64,000 nt of DNA from HK1 sp965202735. GTDB lineage: Bacteria; Pseudomonadota; Gammaproteobacteria; HK1. The notes beneath the pieces were generated by a model, which worked only from the letters and a program-made list of their open reading frames with translations, made no database searches and was not told the origin of the DNA. Shown here piece by piece: positions 16,341 through 24,637 of this stretch; positions within the stretch are counted from its first letter, which is position 1; each line of letters begins with the position of its first letter. The stretch is from NCBI GenBank assembly GCA_965202735.1, contig OZ241844.1, positions 4,092,001 to 4,156,000 on the forward strand. Reading direction: 5' to 3'. Position numbers and translations under genes: made by a program.

Positions 16341-17656
16341 CCCTCCTCTACTACGAATCTCTCTTTTCATGGCTGAACCTGCACACGGCCGGGGGGCACG
16401 CAAGTCCCCACAAGGTCGCCATGCTGCTGGCCGTGACCGACCTGATTGAGAGCGGGACCCTCATGGAGAACCGGATCGAGTATTCCGAATCCCTCGTCAG
16501 CGCGTTCGCGGAACGTTTCAAGGGGTTGCGGGCGAAAGGCGACAGCCCCAGACCAGTTTACCCCTTCTTCCATTTGCGGAAGGACGGGTTCTGGCATCAT
16601 TCGCTCAAGCCCGGACGGTCCGAGTCCTATCATCGGCTTTCGACCGTCACCGGCCGCAATCAAGTCGATCGTCACATCGCCTTCGCTTATCTGGACGACG
16701 AACTTTTCGAGCTCCTGAGCAACCACACCGTGCGAGAGCTGTTGCGAGTTGCCCTGTACGAGAACTTGACGATTACACCCGACCAGCGACGGGCACGGCT
16801 GCAGGTCAACGGATGGGACTGGCTCGAATGCGAGGCGTGCGTTCAGGACTACTTCGACATGCTGGGCAAGGAGCTTCGCAACGAGCCGTACAACAAGGCC
16901 GCGCATCGACGAGCCCTGATGACGAAGCTCCGCAAACGGTCCGAAACCTCCGTGGAGCGCAAACATCAGAACATCAGCGCGGTACTGGTAGAGATCGGAT
17001 TTACCTACATTTCCGGTTACAAGCCACTATCCAACTACCAGGCGCAGCTACGCGATGCGGTTCTCGCGCATCTGGCCGGCCGGAAGCGGGATCTGGAACA
17101 CATCAATACCGTCCATGACGTCGATCCACCCCCCTATACGGCGAGCTGGGATCGAGTACTGGATCCGGATCTTCCGGAACACATACCCATCGCCGTGCCG
17201 CCGAAACGCAAGTTTCTGGCGCGACACGTCAACTACTCGCAGCGAGAGGCCGAGAACCGCTTGCTGGGCGCATCCGGCGAACAGTTTGTCGTGGACTTCG
17301 AACAATACCGCCTGAAGCGTGCCGGACGCGAAGACCTGGCACGTGAAGTCGAATGGAGCAGCAAGGAGCAAGGCGATGGACTCGGCTTCGACGTGCGTTC
17401 CTTCCGGATAGGAGACGACGATGTAGCACAGGACGAGGAGATGTACATCGAGGTCAAGACCACCAACCGCGGCAAGTACCAGCCGTTCTACATCAGCGAG
17501 AACGAAATCGAGTTTTCACGCGAGTTCGGGGATCGGTACAGCCTGTACCGAGTGTACGACTTTCGCTCCCGGGGGCGCCGGCTGTTCCGGATGCCCGGCA
17601 GGATCGACGATCACGTGCGGCTGAATCCGGTGCTGTATCGCGCTGGATTCGGCTGA
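16337..17656 (+). CDS. Putative restriction-type nuclease: McrA/SBD-like N-terminus plus DUF3883
   Basis: Protein of 439 aa starting at ATG 16337, overlapping the TRAP permease stop by four bases. Residues about 20-110 (SPHKVAMLLAVTDLIESG, then YPFFHLRKDGFWHH) resemble the N-terminal module of HNH restriction enzymes such as ScoMcrA that reads modified DNA. The C-terminal 150 residues match DUF3883: GEQFVVDFEQYRL, GDGLGFDVRSF, MYIEVKTTNRGKYQPF and FYISENEIEFSREFGD, with the E-x-K of a PD-(D/E)XK-like site. I saw no HNH motif. It is less GC-rich than the permease. I infer a type IV-like or methylation-sensing defence nuclease; the overlap with a transporter gene is probably the result of insertion. 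Confidence 0.72.
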   Translation: MTLLYYESLFSWLNLHTAGGHASPHKVAMLLAVTDLIESGTLMENRIEYSESLVSAFAERFKGLRAKGDSPRPVYPFFHLRKDGFWHHSLKPGRSESYHRLSTVTGRNQVDRHIAFAYLDDELFELLSNHTVRELLRVALYENLTITPDQRRARLQVNGWDWLECEACVQDYFDMLGKELRNEPYNKAAHRRALMTKLRKRSETSVERKHQNISAVLVEIGFTYISGYKPLSNYQAQLRDAVLAHLAGRKRDLEHINTVHDVDPPPYTASWDRVLDPDLPEHIPIAVPPKRKFLARHVNYSQREAENRLLGASGEQFVVDFEQYRLKRAGREDLAREVEWSSKEQGDGLGFDVRSFRIGDDDVAQDEEMYIEVKTTNRGKYQPFYISENEIEFSREFGDRYSLYRVYDFRSRGRRLFRMPGRIDDHVRLNPVLYRAGFG

Positions 17657-17679
17657 TCCGGACTGCTTCCACAATGCCC

Positions 17680-18835
17680 TAGTGTGGTGTCCCGCAAATA
17701 CGAGAAATATAATAATATCGGCCTCATCAGCAACAGGAGGCCACCGGATGCCACGCGGACGCCCACTTCCCCCTTTGGTGCTCACCGACGAGCAGCACGA
17801 ACAACTGACCGCTCTGTCCCGGTCCACCTCCATGCCTTTCGCTCTGGTCCAGCGCGCTCGCATCATTCTGACCTGTGCCAAGGGGCTGACCAATACGGCG
17901 GTGGCCGAGCAAGTGAACGTCTCCCTCTCGGCGGTGGGCAAGTGGCGCCGCCGGTTTCTCGACCGCGGGGTCCAGGGACTGCATGACGAGCTTCGTCCGG
18001 GGCGGCCCCGCACCTATGACGATGAAAAGGTCGCCGAGCTGATCAACCGGGCCTTGCAGGAGAAGCCCGACAACGCCAGCGCCTGGAGCGTGCGCCTGAT
18101 GGCCCAGGCCGAGGGCGTGTCGAAGAGCACCGTGCAACGATGGTTTTCCCTGTTCGGGCTCAAGCCGCATCTGAGCGACACCTTCAAGCTGTCCAGCGAC
18201 CCGTTCTTCATCGAGAAGGTGCGCGATGTGACCGGCCTGTATCTCAACCCCCCGGACAACGCGATGGTGCTGTGCGTGGATGAGAAGAGCCAGATCCAGG
18301 CCCTCAATCGAACCCAGCCCACCTTGCCGCTGGGGCTGGGCTATGTCGAGGGCTATACCCATGACTATATCCGTCATGGCACCACGACGCTGTTCGCCGC
18401 CCTGGATGTGGCCACTGGCAAGGTGCTCGGGCGATGCTGCAAGCGACATCGCCATCAGGAGTTTCTGGCCTTCCTGCGGCTCATCGACCGTGAGACGCCG
18501 CCCGAGCTCGACATCCATCTGGTTCTGGACAATTATGCGACCCACAAGCATCCCAAGGTCCGGGCGTGGCTCGCCAAACGCCCGCGCTTCCATCTTCATT
18601 TCACACCGACCTCCGCCTCATGGATCAATCAAGTGGAACGCTGGTTCGGTCTCATCAGTCAGCGGGCCATCAAGCGGGGCTCGTTTGACAGCGTTGCTCA
18701 ACTCGTCAGCACGATTGAGCGCTTCATCGCACAGTACAATGACGGCGCATCCCCTTTCGTATGGGTTGCAACGGCGGAGTCGGTCTTCGGCAAGCTTGAA
18801 CGATTATCTTCTCGTATTTGCGGGACACTACACTA
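17680..18835 (+). mobile_element. IS630-family insertion sequence, complete
   Basis: The left end reads TAGTGTG then GTGTCCCGCAAATACGAGAA; the right end is its complement ending CACTACACTA, giving an inverted repeat of about 27 bp with one mismatch. TA dinucleotides at 17680-17681 and 18834-18835 fit the TA target duplication of this family. Length is about 1.15 kb. It landed 24 bases after the stop of the DUF3883 gene, so that gene remains intact. The element looks young: the ends match and the transposase is uninterrupted. Confidence 0.93.
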
Positions 18836-18836
18836 G
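17748..18836 (+). CDS. IS630-family transposase
   Basis: DDE transposase of 362 aa with start at 17748 after CAGGAGGCCACCGG. The N-terminal helix-turn-helix region contains TNTAVAEQVNVSLSAVGKWR. Catalytic residues are visible as D in LCVDEKSQIQ, D in LVLDNYATHKHPKV and E in WINQVERWFGLI. The last codons (GTLH and stop) are encoded by the right inverted repeat itself, a compact arrangement common in this family. There is no frameshift, so it is presumed active. Confidence 0.95.
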   Translation: MPRGRPLPPLVLTDEQHEQLTALSRSTSMPFALVQRARIILTCAKGLTNTAVAEQVNVSLSAVGKWRRRFLDRGVQGLHDELRPGRPRTYDDEKVAELINRALQEKPDNASAWSVRLMAQAEGVSKSTVQRWFSLFGLKPHLSDTFKLSSDPFFIEKVRDVTGLYLNPPDNAMVLCVDEKSQIQALNRTQPTLPLGLGYVEGYTHDYIRHGTTTLFAALDVATGKVLGRCCKRHRHQEFLAFLRLIDRETPPELDIHLVLDNYATHKHPKVRAWLAKRPRFHLHFTPTSASWINQVERWFGLISQRAIKRGSFDSVAQLVSTIERFIAQYNDGASPFVWVATAESVFGKLERLSSRICGTLH

Positions 18837-18997
18837 TGCGCTCGACAAGTGGCAAGAACCCATCTCGAAATCGCTGATTCGGTGTTTTCAGCCGATCGAA
18901 AAATGGCTTGACCGTTTGATGATCTGTATCTTTTTTTCTCTTTGCAGAGAGAGATGCCCCGAAATTCGATTTTGAGACAGGTTCAAGGTAATTCTCG

Positions 18998-20233
18998 TCA
19001 GGGGCGATTCAGCTCCGGCAGGGTCCGGGTGAAGGTGCGGTGTCCGCGCTTGAAGCCGTGCAGCGGCGCCGCGATCCTCGCCACCGCCTCGGCGGGAGAG
19101 CGCGCGTCCCACACCACCAGGTCCGCCGGGCGGCCCACCGCGACCCCGTAGTCGTCGCGCCGCAGGAGCCGCGCCGAGCGACGGGTGAGCATCTCGAAGC
19201 ACTCGGCCAGCTCGTCCTCGTTGCCGCGCTGCACGACGTTGGCGTAGAGGTTCGCGATCCGGATGAGTGAGCAGTCGCCGAACGGCGTGAACGGGTTGAG
19301 CACGTTGTTGGTCGAGAGCGAGCAGTTCGCTCCGCGCTCGATCAGCGCGTTGGCGTCGGCGACCCCGCGCACCACCGCGTGGTCCTGGTGGCGGCCGGTG
19401 ACGAAGAGGTCCGTGGCCGGCAGCACCGTCACCGCGACCCCCGCCGATGCGAGCCGATCGCCCAGGGCCCCGAGACGGTCCGGGGGCAGCAGGGAGTACC
19501 TGGTGCCGTGTCCGATCGCCACCCGTCCCGCGTACCCGTGGCGATCGGTGAGGTCGCAGACGAGGCCGACGTCCATCTCGTCGGCGGTGGGGCCGACGTC
19601 GAGGTGGATGTCGATGTCGCGGTCGTACTCGAGCGCGAGCTCGAAGATGCGCCGGATCTGTCCCGCGCGGTCCGGATCGTACGCGGGCGCCCCGCCCACC
19701 ACCGTGGCGCCGCGCTCCAGCGCCGTGACCACGTTCCGGTCGGTCTCGGGCGCGTTGGTCCAGCCTTCCTGCGCGAAGACGCAGAGCTCCAGGTCGATCG
19801 CCCACGCGTAGTCGGCCGCGAGCCGCCGCAGGGCCTCGAACCCGCGCAGCCCGACGTTGGGGTCGACCTCCACATGGGTGCGCATGTGGGTGACGCCGTT
19901 GAGGATGCTCTGCTCCAGGGTCTCGGCGGCCCGCGCGTAGACGTCCTCCACCGTGAACCCCGGCTTGACCGCGGACACGCGTTCCATGTGGTCGCGGGCC
20001 CGGCCCGCGGCCGGAGCGCACCGATCGATGATGCGTGACTTGTCGAGGTGGATGTGGGTCTCCACGAGACCGGCGGAGACGAGGCGGCCGCCGAGGTCGA
20101 GGCGCTCGGCTCCGGACGCGGCATCCGGTCCGATGGCGACGATCCGGCCGCCGGAAATCCCGATGTCCACCGGCGGCGCATCCGTCCCGGCGCCGGCGAT
20201 ACGGGCATTGCGAAGCACGAGATCCGGAGTCAT
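18998..20233 (-). CDS. Amidohydrolase, cytosine-deaminase-like
   Basis: Metal-dependent hydrolase of 411 aa. The start at 20233 (MTPDLVLRNARI) is preferred over a longer frame because it opens directly into the amidohydrolase beta domain. Metal ligands appear in LVETHIHLDKS (H60, H62), a later histidine in DIDIHLDVGPTADEMD and IGHGTRYSLLP. Near residue 312 the sequence is LSTNNVLNPFTPFGD, where E. coli CodA has an Asp-containing HDDVFDPWYPLG; the metal-binding Asp position seems to be Asn. The substrate may therefore differ from cytosine. It stands alone, reading away from the sterol-desaturase-like gene's 3' end. Confidence 0.85.
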   Translation of the reverse strand: MTPDLVLRNARIAGAGTDAPPVDIGISGGRIVAIGPDAASGAERLDLGGRLVSAGLVETHIHLDKSRIIDRCAPAAGRARDHMERVSAVKPGFTVEDVYARAAETLEQSILNGVTHMRTHVEVDPNVGLRGFEALRRLAADYAWAIDLELCVFAQEGWTNAPETDRNVVTALERGATVVGGAPAYDPDRAGQIRRIFELALEYDRDIDIHLDVGPTADEMDVGLVCDLTDRHGYAGRVAIGHGTRYSLLPPDRLGALGDRLASAGVAVTVLPATDLFVTGRHQDHAVVRGVADANALIERGANCSLSTNNVLNPFTPFGDCSLIRIANLYANVVQRGNEDELAECFEMLTRRSARLLRRDDYGVAVGRPADLVVWDARSPAEAVARIAAPLHGFKRGHRTFTRTLPELNRP

Positions 20234-20428
20234 GCGCCGTCCCCGCCGGCCGGGCGCCCGCCGCCCCGCACTCGCGGAGCCGAACGGACTCGAGCCGCTG
20301 TCCTCACGTGCGTGCGCCCGCCGCTCGGGCGGCTCGCCGACGGACAGCCGCAAACCGCTCGAACACTCATGATGCGTGCGCCTGCGAACCGGGCTCAACG
20401 ATGCCCTCGTGGACGAACCGGGACAGGC

Positions 20429-21526
20429 TCACGTGCGTGCGCCCGCGGGCCGGACCCGTTCGCGCCGGCGTCTGCGCAGCGCGGCCATGGCCTGCGCCGT
20501 GCCGTCGTGGTCGGTGCCGAGCCACCGGTCCCACGGCATGAAGGGATTGCCGTAGTTGCAGTCGTAGTAGCGGTGGTGGAGCTGGTGGTGGAACGACCCG
20601 AGCATCAGGATCGGCCGGCCCCCGAACGTCAGCGACTCGAACCCCGTGTGCGACGTCGCCGCGCCCAGGGTGTTCCACTGCATGTGGAAGAGGATGTGGA
20701 TCGGGTGCGACGCGAACGCCACGTGGACCAGGACGCTGCTCAGGTAGATCAGGTGCTCGATGGGGTGCATCGAGAGCCCGGACCAGGGCCCCACGTTGTC
20801 GTTCCGGTGGTGGAGCGCGTGCGCGATCCGGTAGAGAGGCTTCCAGTGCAGGAGGCGGTGCACGAAATAGAAGTGCAGCGAGGCCCAGAAGGGGATCATG
20901 ACCAGGGTGAGGACAAACCACACCGGGTGCTCGTCCACGCGGAGATAGAACGGCAGCAGGCCGTTGGCGTACGCCCACATGAAGCCCGCTTCGTAGACGG
21001 TCCAGACCGTGACTCCGCTCGCGCACGTCCAGAGCATGTTGTCCCACACCTGGTCGCGCGCGAAGAACCTGCCGTCGTTCGTGCTCTGGGCCCGGGGGTC
21101 GTACTTGCGCTCGGCGCCCTGGCGCCCGAGCACGTAGAGCCACAGATGCAGGCCGCCGGCCACCAGCACCATCAGGCCCAGGTTGCGGGCGTACATCTGG
21201 AGGATCCAGTCCGCCCGGAGCTCCGCACAGCGCTCCAGGGCGGGCTGGAGGTAGAGCCACGAGAGCGCGGCCAGGGCTCCGAATGGCGCGACGATCGACC
21301 CGAGGAAGGTCAGGGAGACCAGATACCTGAGCGCCGCCACCGGCCGCGGAGGCCACACGAAGACCGGAACGGGGGCAAGGGGGAGGGGCGGATGCCAGGC
21401 CCACGCGCCCGGTTGCGCCGGCGCGGCGGGGTCCGGACTGCGCGGGGCGGAGCGCCGGCACCGCGAGCTCGCCCGCGGCGATGTCGCGTCCGGACTACTG
21501 CGCGGGGCGGAACGTCTGTCGGTCAT
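20429..21526 (-). CDS. Sterol desaturase / fatty acid hydroxylase superfamily membrane protein
   Basis: Inner-membrane di-iron oxygenase of 365 aa with start at 21526 after GAGGTGAACGATC. About four to five hydrophobic segments surround the His clusters HFYFVHRLLHW, HALHHRND and HHQLHHRYYDCNYG, the standard three-box pattern of this superfamily. The N-terminal 60 residues are Pro/Arg/Ser-rich with no clear domain. These enzymes hydroxylate or desaturate lipid substrates; the specific one is not predictable. It shares the minus strand with the amidohydrolase downstream (195-base gap) without obvious functional link. Confidence 0.88.
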   Translation of the reverse strand: MTDRRSAPRSSPDATSPRASSRCRRSAPRSPDPAAPAQPGAWAWHPPLPLAPVPVFVWPPRPVAALRYLVSLTFLGSIVAPFGALAALSWLYLQPALERCAELRADWILQMYARNLGLMVLVAGGLHLWLYVLGRQGAERKYDPRAQSTNDGRFFARDQVWDNMLWTCASGVTVWTVYEAGFMWAYANGLLPFYLRVDEHPVWFVLTLVMIPFWASLHFYFVHRLLHWKPLYRIAHALHHRNDNVGPWSGLSMHPIEHLIYLSSVLVHVAFASHPIHILFHMQWNTLGAATSHTGFESLTFGGRPILMLGSFHHQLHHRYYDCNYGNPFMPWDRWLGTDHDGTAQAMAALRRRRRERVRPAGART

Positions 21527-21728
21527 GATCGTTCACCTCCGGGCGCGGCAGGCCACGGGTTCGTCACGACTTCGTGGGGCCGGAGCGGGTCCGGTTCCGG
21601 AAACCCCGGAAAGCCGCTGCGCGGGGCGGGCGCCGGCCTGCATTCGAGAGAATCTCTCCGTGCGCTCCACCGATGGGTATTTTCCTCATCGCGGTCCGAA
21701 ACGCCAGCGCTTGAGCTCCGGCTCAGGG

Positions 21729-21957
21729 CTCTCCGGAAGTCGGGACGAACGGTTCATCAGCAATTCCCGCCAGGCGGGAACAGGCCCCTGAAATCCCCTC
21801 GATTCGACGCCCTGAGGGTCGAAATCACACCAGAATTCCACCATGGTGCGGCCTCTCAGGGCGTTAGCGGGAATCGCTGACGGTTCATCAGGCCCTCGGT
21901 CCGGGCCTTCGATGCCGGAAGACCGCCCGTCACCGTGCGGTCTTCCGGTCGGGCGGC
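21729..21957. repeat. Family C repeat, copy split by a family A insertion
   Basis: The outer parts, CTCTCCGGAAGTCGGGACGA at 21729 and, after the insertion, CCGGGCCTTCGATGCCGGAA with CCCGTCACCGTGCGGTCTTC, line up with uninterrupted copies at about 26612 and 59390. The sequence ACGGTTCAT sits on both sides of the inserted element, once before 21758 and once after 21879, whereas the copy at 26612 has it once. This shows the order of events: family C was here first and family A jumped into it. Confidence 0.85.
21758..21879. mobile_element. Family A MITE-like element, copy 2, with 9-bp target duplication
   Basis: A 122-bp element beginning CAGCAATTCCCGCCA and ending GCGGGAATCGCTG. It is flanked by perfect 9-bp direct repeats ACGGTTCAT (21749-21757 and 21880-21888). 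Its interior matches copy 1 closely (CTGAAATCCCCTCGATTCGA). It has no coding capacity, so it must be mobilised in trans by a transposase not found in this window. Confidence 0.93.
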
Positions 21958-21995
21958 CAATGACCGCGACTCTTGAATGGTCCTGAGCTCCGGCT

Positions 21996-22118
21996 CGGCA
22001 ATTCCCGCCTGGCGGGAACATGCCCTCGAAATCCCCTCGGCGGGCCGCCCTGGTGGCCGGAATCGTGCCGGAATCCCATCGCGGCACGGCTTCTCCGGGC
22101 GCCTGGCGGGAATTGCTG
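21996..22118. mobile_element. Family A MITE-like element, copy 3, with 9-bp target duplication
   Basis: A 123-bp element from CGGCAATTCCCGCCTGGCGG to GGCGGGAATTGCTG. Flanks are GCTCCGGCT (21987-21995) and GCTCCGGTT (22119-22127), a 9-bp duplication with one change. The middle third is diverged from copies 1 and 2 (CGGCGGGCCGCCCTGGTGGC replaces the GGGTCGAAATC segment), so it belongs to a subfamily. Confidence 0.88.
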
Positions 22119-22133
22119 GCTCCGGTTTCGCTG

Positions 22134-22200
22134 GTAGTGGCTCAGTTTGACTCCAGGATCGCCATGTCGGTCGAGGAAGAAGTTCAAACTGACCCACTAC
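22134..22200. repeat. Family B hairpin repeat, copy 2
   Basis: The arms GTAGTGGCTCAGTTTGA and TCAAACTGACCCACTAC pair over 17 bases with one mismatch. The loop, GGATCGCCATGTCGGTCGAG, is nearly identical to that of copy 1 at 12848. It lies 16 bases after a family A element and upstream of the GPP34 gene. Confidence 0.88.
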
Positions 22201-22357
22201 CGTTTCGCTCCGCGCCCGGAACATGAAGCCGGACTCTGATACTGATATGGTTGGATTCCAGGGACGGCGGCGCTGCAAGTGCGCTGGTGCGCTGCCGCAC
22301 ACTGGACGCTGGGCGCTGGAAAGATCCATGAGCCGGAATCGAAGGAGGTCCGGACAG

Positions 22358-23011
22358 ATGAAGCTGCGATTCGCCGAGGAGATCACGCTCCTCATGCTCA
22401 ACGACGAGGATGGAGCCTTCGTATCCGTGCCGGGGTGGTCGATGCAGTGCGCGTACGCGGGCGCGGTGCTGATGGATCTTGCGCTGGAGAACCGGATCGA
22501 CACCGACCTCAAGCGGCTCGTCCTGCTCGATCCGACGCCCGTCGGCGATGACCTGCTCGACCCCGCGCTTGTCCTGATCGCGCAGTCGAAGGAGACCCAT
22601 GATGCCCGCTACTGGGTCGACCACCTGGCCGAAGGCGCCGATGGGGTCCGGGAGAGGTCGCTCGCCCGTCTCGTCGAGCGCGGCATCCTGCGGCGCGAGG
22701 AGGACCGGTTCCTGTGGGTGTTCCAGTCGCGGCGCTACCCGGTCGTGGACGGCGAGGCCGAACGCGAGGTGAAGCTGCGGATCATGGAGGTGCTGTTCAG
22801 CGACGACATTCCGGCTCCGCGCGACATCGTCCTCATCTGCCTCGTGGACGCATGCGGCATTCTCCGGGAGCTGCTCACCTCCCGGGAGCTGGAACGGGCC
22901 TCCCGACGCATCGAGCAGGTGCGCAAGCTCGACCTGATCGGTCAGGCGATGTCGAAGGCGGTCTGGGATATCCAGTCCTCGATCGCGCTCGCCATGCACC
23001 CGACCTTCTGA
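22358..23011 (+). CDS. GPP34 (GOLPH3-like) family protein
   Basis: Protein of 217 aa. The start at 22358 follows GAAGGAGGTCCGGACAG, a strong ribosome site, so the upstream in-frame ATGs are rejected. GPP34 features are LRFAEEITLLMLNDEDG, the CAYAGAVLMDLALENRIDTD helix and repeated predicted helices through QVRKLDLIGQAMSKAVWDI. Eukaryotic members bind phosphatidylinositol-4-phosphate on Golgi membranes; bacterial members are common in actinobacteria and some proteobacteria, and their role is unclear. There is no signal peptide, so a peripheral cytoplasmic-face location is likely. No partner gene is evident. Confidence 0.82.
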   Translation: MKLRFAEEITLLMLNDEDGAFVSVPGWSMQCAYAGAVLMDLALENRIDTDLKRLVLLDPTPVGDDLLDPALVLIAQSKETHDARYWVDHLAEGADGVRERSLARLVERGILRREEDRFLWVFQSRRYPVVDGEAEREVKLRIMEVLFSDDIPAPRDIVLICLVDACGILRELLTSRELERASRRIEQVRKLDLIGQAMSKAVWDIQSSIALAMHPTF

Positions 23012-23105
23012 GGACGGCCCGCGGAACCTCCCTCCCGGGGAGACATTCCGGCTCCGCTCGGAACGGACCGGAGCAGCCGGCCCCTCCCGCGGCCGGCTCA
23101 GGACG

Positions 23106-23147
23106 CCATCTCAGGCCATCTCAGGTCATCTCAGGGCCATCTCAGGG
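23106..23147. repeat. Short tandem repeat at the 3' end of the VOC gene
   Basis: Four direct copies of CATCTCAGG with one or two variable bases, period about 10-11. The last copy overlaps the stop codon region of the minus-strand VOC gene. It looks like replication slippage and I see no function. Confidence 0.8.
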
Positions 23148-23609
23148 CGCCATGCCCTTCCTGCGCAGCTCCTCGACGGCCTCGTCCGTCTTGCGCAGAT
23201 GCCCGAGCCCCATGCCGCGCAGCACGTGGTCGGCCTTGGTGAACTGGATGTTGGTGTAGGTGGTGATCTCGACCCGGTTGCCCCACGGGTCCAGGAAGTC
23301 GAGGAACCTCCCGTCGAGAAGCTCCACCCCCATCTCGGCAAGCCGCCGGCGCACGAGATCCTTGTCGTCGACCGCGATGCCGAAGTGCCGGTCGTCGTCC
23401 GGACCCTGCCTGCGGCCCCGGGAGAAGTTGATGAACTGGTCGCCGAAGTAGATGAAGGCGGCGTTCTCGCTGCGTCCGGTGATCTCGAACTCCAGGAAGC
23501 TGCCGTAGAACTCGAGCGCCTCGTCGATGTCGCCGACCTCGAGGGCGATGTGGTTGATGCCGACGGCTCGGGCCCTGGGTGCGGGGCCGGTGCTGTGGTT
23601 CATGGTCAT
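23142..23609 (-). CDS. VOC (glyoxalase/dioxygenase fold) family protein
   Basis: Protein of 155 aa with a single VOC domain from about residue 16 to 120. NHIALEVGDIDEALEFYG gives the first metal-ligand histidine, RHFGIAVDD the second region and DPWGNRVEITTY the Glu ligand. The start at 23609 (MTMNHSTGPA) is immediately before the domain; a second ATG 18 bases upstream is possible. A C-terminal 35-residue extension (HVLRGMGLGHLRKTDEAVEE) is helical. VOC proteins include dioxygenases, isomerases and resistance enzymes; the substrate is unknown. It lies downstream of the cysteine synthase on the same strand with a 116-base gap. Confidence 0.85.
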   Translation of the reverse strand: MTMNHSTGPAPRARAVGINHIALEVGDIDEALEFYGSFLEFEITGRSENAAFIYFGDQFINFSRGRRQGPDDDRHFGIAVDDKDLVRRRLAEMGVELLDGRFLDFLDPWGNRVEITTYTNIQFTKADHVLRGMGLGHLRKTDEAVEELRRKGMAP

Positions 23610-23631
23610 GAATCGGCCTCGGTGCATGTGG

Positions 23632-23675
23632 ACTGTGGGTGGACCGTGGGTGGACCGTGGGTGGACCGTGGAGCG
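23632..23675. repeat. Tandem 11-bp repeat upstream of the VOC gene
   Basis: Four consecutive units of ACCGTGGGTGG (first unit ACTGTGGGTGG, last ACCGTGGAGCG), within the leader of the VOC gene, 23 bases before its start. Variation in copy number here could alter spacing to the promoter. It is simple-sequence expansion with no spacer structure. Confidence 0.85.
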
Positions 23676-23725
23676 CGAACGGCGGTGGGCGCCGGTTGCA
23701 GAGGCCGCCGTGACCCCGCCGGGGC

Positions 23726-24637
23726 TCAGCTCCAGAGGTCGGTGCTGAGATAGCGCTCGCCGGTGTCGGGAAGGACCGCGAGCAGGGTCCTGTCCCGCGA
23801 CTCCTCCCGCCGCGCGACCGCGAGCATGCCGGCCACCGCCGCCCCGCAGGAGATTCCACCGAAGATGCCCTCCTTCACGGCGAGGAAGCGCGCCGTGCCG
23901 TAGGCGGCCTCGGTGGTGATGGGGACGATCTCGTCGTAGCTCCCGGTGTCGAGGGTGTCGGGGATGAACCCCGGCGCGGTCCCCATGATCCTGTGCTTGC
24001 AGGCGATGCCCTTCGAGAGGATCGGCGAGTCCGCCGGCTCGGTGGCGACGATGCGGAGCCCCGGGATGCGATCGCGCAGGTACGTGCTCAGCCCCGAGAT
24101 CGTTCCGCCGGTGCCCGTCGTGCACACGAGCACGTCGAGGTCCGTCCCGAAGTCCTCGAAGATCTCGTCCGCGGTCTGCCGGTGCGACTCCGGGTTCGCG
24201 GGGTTGTAGTGCTGGCCGACGAAGAACCAGCCCTTCTCCTTCTCGAGGCGGCGGGCTTCCTCGATCGCGCCCACCGTTCCCTTCTCGGCGGGGGTGAGAA
24301 CGATCCCGGCGCCATAGGCGGCGAGGATGCGCTTGCGTTCCTCGCTCATGTCCTCGGCCATGACGAACACCGCCCGGTAGCCCTTCACCGCCGCGACCAT
24401 CGCGAGCCCGATGCCGGTGTTGCCCGACGTCGGCTCGACGATGGTCATGTCGGGGTTGAGGACGCCGCGGCGCTCCGCGTCCACGATCATGTTGAGGGCC
24501 GGACGGTCCTTGACCGACCCACCCGGATTGAAGCTCTCGAGCTTCACCCAGAGCGCGCCGGCAAGGGTGTCCTCCACGTGGTTGAGGCGGACCACCGGCG
24601 TGCCGCCGACGGTGGCCAGGATGTCGTCGTAGCGCAT
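23726..24637 (-). CDS. cysK: Cysteine synthase (O-acetylserine sulfhydrylase)
   Basis: PLP enzyme of 303 aa making cysteine from O-acetylserine and sulfide in the cytoplasm. The PLP lysine is in NPGGSVKDRPALNMI, the substrate loop in VEPTSGNTGIGLAMVA, and the PLP phosphate-binding loop in TTGTGGTISGLSTYL. Length and order match CysK. The start at 24637 (MRYDDILATVGGTPVVRL) is standard; the open frame extends upstream without homology. It may share a transcript with the VOC gene. No cys regulon neighbours are present. Confidence 0.93.
   Translation of the reverse strand: MRYDDILATVGGTPVVRLNHVEDTLAGALWVKLESFNPGGSVKDRPALNMIVDAERRGVLNPDMTIVEPTSGNTGIGLAMVAAVKGYRAVFVMAEDMSEERKRILAAYGAGIVLTPAEKGTVGAIEEARRLEKEKGWFFVGQHYNPANPESHRQTADEIFEDFGTDLDVLVCTTGTGGTISGLSTYLRDRIPGLRIVATEPADSPILSKGIACKHRIMGTAPGFIPDTLDTGSYDEIVPITTEAAYGTARFLAVKEGIFGGISCGAAVAGMLAVARREESRDRTLLAVLPDTGERYLSTDLWS

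Larger units (their letters stand above)
21527..22357. other. Repeat-rich intergenic region
   Basis: No gene was recognised in these 831 bases between the divergent genes at 21526 (minus) and 22358 (plus). Most of 21729-22200 is composed of short mobile repeats: a family C copy split by a family A element, a second family A element and a family B hairpin, annotated separately. The motif GAGCTCCGGCTC occurs at about 21713 and 21985, a further local duplication. Confidence 0.8.

Noticed and set aside
18905..18970. Intrinsic terminator near the TTTTTTTCTCTTTGCAGAGAGAG sequence
   Set aside because: The T-run lies before rather than after the stem in either direction relative to the neighbouring genes.
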